Positions 59,434 through 64,000 of a stretch of 64,000 nt of DNA are shown piece after piece. The notes beneath the pieces were generated by a model. It did not search any database. It was not told where the DNA came from and worked only from the letters and a program-made list of their open reading frames with translations. Made by a program: the position numbers and the translations under genes. The first letter of the stretch is position 1. Each line of letters starts with the position of its first letter. The stretch is from Candidatus Aquirickettsiella gammari (GTDB lineage: Bacteria > Pseudomonadota > Gammaproteobacteria > Diplorickettsiales > Diplorickettsiaceae), in NCBI GenBank assembly GCA_002290645.2, contig NMOS02000003.1:53877-117876 (forward strand), read 5' to 3'.

Positions 59434-62400
59434 ATGAAGCACATCTTTGCAATTGATAAGTCTGGCTCTACCGGTGGACCTAACAGTAAATACTGGAATA
59501 AAGTTCAAGAGATAATAAAAAAGACGTCAAGCGATGACGATAATACTCTCTATATTCTATGGTCTAGCTTGAAAATAGGCTCTTTTACAGAAATAAAAAA
59601 TATCCCTGGTCAATATGGGGGTCAAGGCTGTACCAATCCATTTGTATTTGTTGATTTCTTAAGTAAAGAAATAAAGAAAGAAAATATACCGTCTTCAGAT
59701 CTAAAATTGACGATCATTACAGATGGTGAAATAGCGACCCTAGGCAGACCGAGTAAAGAAGATACTGAACAATGTATTAGTAAATGCGATAAAACGTTAA
59801 AATCCTTAGAGATTAAATTTTCAGATCTGCAGATCTATTTCATAAGTACAGATGCAGAGAATAGTTCAATGAATTTGTCAGTAGCAGTACCCTTCACTGA
59901 TAGGGCTAAGAAATTTAAAACATATGTATATGATTTATTAGAAGGCCAAGAATTAGAAAAAGCGGTAGAAAAAAAACTTAAAGAGATCGGGCTTGATTGC
60001 GACGATAACGACGAAATAAGAAATGGACTGCAAGGACAGTTAGCTTTAAATAAAACAAAATCAATTAAAGAACAAATTCGTCTTGATTTAAATAAATATC
60101 TAAATAATCCCCAACTATTTGTTCAAGAGTCTGATGAAATTATAGGTCAAATAAAGGATCAAAACCCAGGCAGGGACGCTCAGGCTCCACAACTCCAGAG
60201 ATTGCACCAAGAGGCAGTAAGTTTACAGAAAAATTTACTAAACACAATATTAGCCGATAAAAGAAAAGTATCAGCAGATGAAGATAAGGAGAATTTTATT
60301 CAGCTCAGGGAACTCTTAGTGGAGACTAACGCTAATACTTACACCAGTAAGGGGAGCAAGAAAAAAGAGATCTTGAAAAGGATGAAGGATATTATAAAAC
60401 CATGCAATTCAGACGACTTAGAATCTTTAGTAAACGAAAGTATTAAAAATATAATAAGCTTATGTGCCAAAGGGATAAGTGTTGATTTTAGAGATTCAAA
60501 CCGTAACAATAACCCTAAAAATAATAGGTTAGCACGTGCTGAAGGAACTAATGATTCAGTACCGCTTAATGACCTTGAATTAGGCGATATCGCTGATAGC
60601 GCCTATGAATGTTCCATCATGTTTGATAAGGATATCCCTTTATTATTCGTTCCTAAGGGTAATGCTACTGTTTTTTCTTCTCTTGAAAACTCAGATGCGT
60701 ATACAAACAACCCTTTATTAATCTTAGATAATCCAAACTTAATTAGTAGACTTAGCGAAATTATAGATTTGGATATCGGATTAGAGACGGCTATAAAAAT
60801 GAAATTAATTAGCGAAGATAGAGATACGGATAGCGAATTAAACGCGTATAAAACATCGAAGTCAAAAACACTATTCTTATCTCCCACTACGAGAAGACAA
60901 TTAGGCGCATTTCTCTCGCTGGAGAATAAACCTAATCATAACATAGCCAACCGGCACGCTTTATCCGAGATTTTTTTTGGAAACAATAAGTTACTTAGTC
61001 TATCAGCACTATGGCTAGCAGTCGTGTATTTTTTTTGTAAAGAACACAGATACAATAGCGAGGATGAAAATAGTGTTAAATTAATGAACGCCTTCAAAGC
61101 CTATCTCATAGAATGCTTAAAATCCAGTCGTTCCCGTATCACTTTATCGGGTGACGCAGCGATTCAACCATTCTCTGAATGTCCCTTAGATCTTGCAATA
61201 TACTACTGTGTCATTAGTCCATTTATTGATGGATGCGAAGATGGGCCGAGTAATCGATTAAGGCACATAATAACTGAATATCATCTAAAATTATTAGACC
61301 TATTAGGATATTCGTACGATAGAGAATGGACACTGCATCAAATAACACGTTACCGCGTGTTCGAATTGATGATGCGCGAAGAAAAAAAGCTAAATTCTCA
61401 GCTGCGCAACTGGCTGCGTTGCTCCTTTCAAAACTCCATGCGCTTAGAAGAAGATGGACGTATCGTTTTATTAAACGGAAAATCCACTTTAAACCCGGCG
61501 TCGCTCCGAGTTAGAATTAAATCAGTCGATAAAAAAGACCTGGGCGACCAAGGTAATAATGATTATTTACATGAATTCCCTCTTCCAAAATTAGCTAATA
61601 AAGATGAAGGGAGCAATGGCGAAAGATTAACCCTTGAGCTGATAGATGCGACTGCTCTCGATGAGACAAGTGATGAATACCTGAAATCCTTATCTATTAC
61701 AGAGCTCTTTGCGCTGGAAAAGTTATTAGATAAAACAAAAACCACGGCAAAAATCATTATACCGAACGACTTAATTCTCGGGTCTATCCCTGATCCAATA
61801 AAAAAGTATGGCTACCCAGTAGAAAATGAGCAGCTTTATAAAAGTATAAATCATAAAGTATCACCTATTACAATGCGGCCTCCTATGGTGGATGCTTCAG
61901 GTAACTATTGGAAGTTAGCATCAGAAAAAAAGCTTGGCTGCAAACCTGAGCAACAACTTTCTGTCTATAATTTTTACCAAAATTATGTTAGAGATAAACG
62001 GGATTATCCAAGTAAGGATAATCTTATACGCTATATAGCGGATAAACAAGCCCGTAAAATGGGACCCTTAAAGTATACACTTCCCAAAAATATTGAATAT
62101 ATCGTTGAAAAAGTCATTTCAGATTATTCAGAGGCAATGGGAAAATCGAAATTATCACCAGATAGATTTATAGAAAAAGTTGACCAGAGTAGCGATATCG
62201 CTAAGCGTTTTGAATTGGATAATTCAGATCTACGTATGCTCGAGCATATTTTATCTGAAATGGGATGTGAACTTAGCGATAAATCGATAGTAGAAGCTAA
62301 AGAAATTTTCTATGAAAGAAGTCTTACTTTATCTAACGAAAAAAGTAAAGTTTATGAGGATAGAGAAACTTTTGAAGAATATCATTTTCCAAAGGTATTA

Positions 62401-62514
62401 AAAAAATATCATACTGCAAAAGAAGGATTTCAAATGCATAAATTTTTTGGAACTTCGGCTAGTAATGAGACAGTAAATAGTCCTTCGAATGGAAGCTACT
62501 CGTTTAGTAAATAA
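59434..62514 (+). CDS. Giant orphan protein with N-terminal von Willebrand factor A domain
   Basis: A 1026-residue soluble protein. The first ~190 residues form a vWA fold with a complete MIDAS: D8-x-S10-x-S12 in FAIDKSGSTGG, T67 in GCTNPF and D97 in IITDGE. The remainder, residues ~200-1026, is charged and mostly helical with no domain I recognise. It has a Lys/Glu-rich stretch (about 200-330), a more ordered region with SAYECSIMFDKDIPLLFVPKG near 390, another near 800 (MRPPMVDASGNYWKLASEKK), and a polar Ser/Asn tail. No signal peptide or membrane helix is visible. AAGGAT at about 59421 is a ribosome-binding site. The composition is A+T-rich relative to the nuo genes. vWA proteins bind protein partners through a divalent metal; the partner here is unknown. 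An effector or toxin role is inference. Confidence 0.72.
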   Translation: MKHIFAIDKSGSTGGPNSKYWNKVQEIIKKTSSDDDNTLYILWSSLKIGSFTEIKNIPGQYGGQGCTNPFVFVDFLSKEIKKENIPSSDLKLTIITDGEIATLGRPSKEDTEQCISKCDKTLKSLEIKFSDLQIYFISTDAENSSMNLSVAVPFTDRAKKFKTYVYDLLEGQELEKAVEKKLKEIGLDCDDNDEIRNGLQGQLALNKTKSIKEQIRLDLNKYLNNPQLFVQESDEIIGQIKDQNPGRDAQAPQLQRLHQEAVSLQKNLLNTILADKRKVSADEDKENFIQLRELLVETNANTYTSKGSKKKEILKRMKDIIKPCNSDDLESLVNESIKNIISLCAKGISVDFRDSNRNNNPKNNRLARAEGTNDSVPLNDLELGDIADSAYECSIMFDKDIPLLFVPKGNATVFSSLENSDAYTNNPLLILDNPNLISRLSEIIDLDIGLETAIKMKLISEDRDTDSELNAYKTSKSKTLFLSPTTRRQLGAFLSLENKPNHNIANRHALSEIFFGNNKLLSLSALWLAVVYFFCKEHRYNSEDENSVKLMNAFKAYLIECLKSSRSRITLSGDAAIQPFSECPLDLAIYYCVISPFIDGCEDGPSNRLRHIITEYHLKLLDLLGYSYDREWTLHQITRYRVFELMMREEKKLNSQLRNWLRCSFQNSMRLEEDGRIVLLNGKSTLNPASLRVRIKSVDKKDLGDQGNNDYLHEFPLPKLANKDEGSNGERLTLELIDATALDETSDEYLKSLSITELFALEKLLDKTKTTAKIIIPNDLILGSIPDPIKKYGYPVENEQLYKSINHKVSPITMRPPMVDASGNYWKLASEKKLGCKPEQQLSVYNFYQNYVRDKRDYPSKDNLIRYIADKQARKMGPLKYTLPKNIEYIVEKVISDYSEAMGKSKLSPDRFIEKVDQSSDIAKRFELDNSDLRMLEHILSEMGCELSDKSIVEAKEIFYERSLTLSNEKSKVYEDRETFEEYHFPKVLKKYHTAKEGFQMHKFFGTSASNETVNSPSNGSYSFSK

Positions 62515-62522
62515 GCACACTT

Positions 62523-62560
62523 AAAAGCAGCAAAGACATATTAGTTTTTGTTGCTTTTTT
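62523..62560 (+). terminator. Terminator between the vWA gene and ddl, possibly bidirectional
   Basis: AAAAGCAGCAAAG at 62523 onward pairs, with wobble, with the TTTTTGTTGCTTTT that ends near 62558, followed by more T. The stem begins 8 bases after the vWA stop. The A-run on the left would serve ddl on the other strand. Confidence 0.7.
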
Positions 62561-62586
62561 ATTTATTAATTAAGTTCGCACTTTAT

Positions 62587-63693
62587 TCAAAGTGGGTGTT
62601 TTAGTGAATCTAAACGGCGATGGCGTGCCATCGCCAACTCTATCAACTCGCTCAGTAACTGTGGGTAGGAAATACCCGAAGCTTGCCATAATTTAGGATA
62701 CATACTGATCGGAGTAAATCCAGGAATAGTATTGAGCTCATTAAAATAAATTTTTTGTAATTGCTTTTCGATGAAAAAATCAATTCTGGCCATACCGGCA
62801 CAATTTAAGCGGGTAAAGATCTGAGCGGCATAACTTTTTAGTTGTGTTAACTGCCCTGCTTGCAATACCGCCGGAATAATTAATTCGGCGCCCTTGGCGT
62901 CCAAATATTTGGCCTTATACGAATAAAACTCATGACGCGGAATAATTTCACCGGCGGTACTGAGCAAAGGCTCCTCCCCCCAGTGTGAATTTTCTAATAC
63001 GGCGATCTCAATTTCACGTACCTCGAAGGCTTTTTCCAATAAAACCTTAGTGCTATAAGTGAAGGCAAGTTCAATTGCTGCGCTTAGATCAGTAGACTTT
63101 TTAACTTTAGTGACGCCTAAACTGGAACCCGAATTAGCTGGTTTGACAAACAGTGGATAGGATATTTTTCGCTCAATTTCTGCTCTAGATTGCGCCTGTT
63201 TAGTCGACCATAAACCGGAATTCAGTGTTAAAAAGGGAACCACCGGAATAGACTCGCCACTGACTAAACGTTTCGCCATATCCTTATCCATGCTCAGTGC
63301 TGAACCTAATACATCAGCACCGACATAGGCTAGGTCTAATATTTCCAGTAAACCTTGTATCGTGCCATCTTCACCGAAGGATCCGTGTAACAGCGGAAAA
63401 ACCACGTCGCAAATCGGTTTTTTACCATAATTGAGTTCCGCTATACTCGTTAAAGTCGTTGAGGTTTTGGTCTGCAGGGGCAAAGCGCTGACTAATTCTT
63501 GTCCTGAGAACTGGCTGACATCGTTAACAAAACAATATCCTTGTTTATCAATACCAATAGGGATGATAGTGAATTTATTTCGATCTAAATGTTTGATCAC
63601 GGCGGCCGCCGATTGTGAAGAAACCTCATGTTCAGCCGATCGGCCACCATAGAGAACGGCAACTTTTATTTTTGAGTTTTCTTTAATCGACAT
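62587..63693 (-). CDS. ddl: D-alanine--D-alanine ligase
   Basis: Joins two D-Ala residues with ATP for peptidoglycan synthesis. The 368-residue ATP-grasp protein has VAVLYGGRSAEHEVSSQSA near residue 11, HGSFGEDGTIQGLLEI near 108, FVKPANSGSSLGVTKV near 184, and MARIDFFIEKQLQKIYFNELNTIPGFTPISMYPKL near 305, which holds the metal-binding residues. The length is at the upper end for Ddl (DdlA-like). It lies alone between the terminator and an rRNA gene; no mur genes are adjacent. Confidence 0.95.
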   Translation of the reverse strand: MSIKENSKIKVAVLYGGRSAEHEVSSQSAAAVIKHLDRNKFTIIPIGIDKQGYCFVNDVSQFSGQELVSALPLQTKTSTTLTSIAELNYGKKPICDVVFPLLHGSFGEDGTIQGLLEILDLAYVGADVLGSALSMDKDMAKRLVSGESIPVVPFLTLNSGLWSTKQAQSRAEIERKISYPLFVKPANSGSSLGVTKVKKSTDLSAAIELAFTYSTKVLLEKAFEVREIEIAVLENSHWGEEPLLSTAGEIIPRHEFYSYKAKYLDAKGAELIIPAVLQAGQLTQLKSYAAQIFTRLNCAGMARIDFFIEKQLQKIYFNELNTIPGFTPISMYPKLWQASGISYPQLLSELIELAMARHRRLDSLKHPL

Positions 63694-63880
63694 AAGGATT
63701 TCTCGAGAAGTGATGTGATGAAATACTGATTATAGAGGCTTAAACACTTTTATATAAGTAGTTATTTCATGCTCAAACCTTGCAATACTAGAATAAGGGT
63801 TTATAGCCTGAAACGCGTAGTGAAGAAAAGATTCACTGAGAGGTTATAGGGAAAAAATTTTTTTTAAACGCTTAAAAAGG

Positions 63881-63905
63881 AAAAACCCGCGTAGAGCGGG
63901 TTTTT
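63881..63905 (-). terminator. Terminator of the rRNA operon
   Basis: On the minus strand AAAAACCCGC, a 5-base loop and GCGGGTTTTT form a 10-bp stem ending in a U-run. It lies just after the 3' end of the 5S rRNA gene. Confidence 0.93.
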
Positions 63906-63910
63906 GTAAG

Positions 63911-64000
63911 TAGCCTGGCGGTGTCCTACTTTCCCATGGGGGAACCCCAAAGTATCATCGGCGCAGAACCGTTTCACGACTGAGTTCGGAATGGGATCAG
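63911..64000 (-). rRNA. rrf: 5S ribosomal RNA (3' part, 5' end beyond window)
   Basis: The plus-strand sequence here is the reverse complement of a proteobacterial 5S rRNA: its end CCTGGCGG, the loop AGTATCATCGGCGC, and CTGAGTTCGGAATGGGATCAG all match conserved 5S segments. About 90 of some 115 bases are visible. The 23S and 16S genes should lie to the right. Confidence 0.95.

Overview
This window reads as chromosomal sequence from an A+T-rich gammaproteobacterium. The most likely group is the order Legionellales, near Coxiellaceae/Rickettsiella-type intracellular bacteria. Support: gammaproteobacterial gene orders (accD-folC-dedD, lapA-lapB, ruvC-ruvA, tolQ-R-A plus tolB-pal-cpoB, radC-rpmB-rpmG, lysS-prfB, potABCD, nuoA-N), an ankyrin-repeat gene, several large proteins of no recognised family, and an IS30-type element. 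The genus assignment is inference; the class is well supported.

Layout. 1-706: 5' part of a TIGR01777-type epimerase. 952-6074: accessory island with a large helical protein carrying an internal duplication, an IS30-family element with only one clear end, and a multi-pass membrane protein with a Ser-rich tail. 6441-8021: ABC-F ATPase (YbiT type). 8034-15755, all minus: lapB, lapA, rpsA, cmk, a eukaryote-like pyrF, dedD, folC, accD (LPS control, translation, pyrimidine/nucleotide, folate and fatty acid synthesis). 15835-19578: complete potABCD spermidine/putrescine importer. 19707-28671: truA, cpoB, pal, tolB, cytochrome b561, an MFS carrier, tolA, tolR, tolQ, ruvB; the Tol-Pal cluster is interrupted by the b561 and MFS genes. 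28964-29632: ankyrin gene placed on the opposite strand between ruvB and ruvA. 29659-34588: ruvA, ruvC, yebC, a membrane protein, aspS, FmdB zinc ribbon. 34904-38551, plus: proS, EVE-domain protein, radC, rpmB, rpmG. 38657-41358: lysS and prfB, with the classical programmed +1 frameshift. 41472-43348: fatty acid desaturase and dolP lipoprotein. 43364-57844: complete 14-gene complex I operon nuoA-N, tightly packed with many ATGA-type overlaps. 57922-58426: wreck of a small membrane-protein gene. 58552-62514: secreted GGCT-fold protein and a 1026-residue protein with an N-terminal von Willebrand A domain. 62587-63693: ddl. 63911-64000: 3' part of a 5S rRNA gene on the minus strand with its terminator, so an rRNA operon enters from the right edge.

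Most of the window is core metabolism and envelope maintenance. The parts that may hold undescribed biology are four orphan or effector-like genes: the duplicated helical protein, the Ser-tailed membrane protein, the ankyrin protein and the vWA protein. The first two lie beside the IS element; the last two sit at breaks in otherwise conserved gene order. No CRISPR array, tRNA, integrase or complete prophage was seen. No secretion-system genes are present here, so any effector role is inference.
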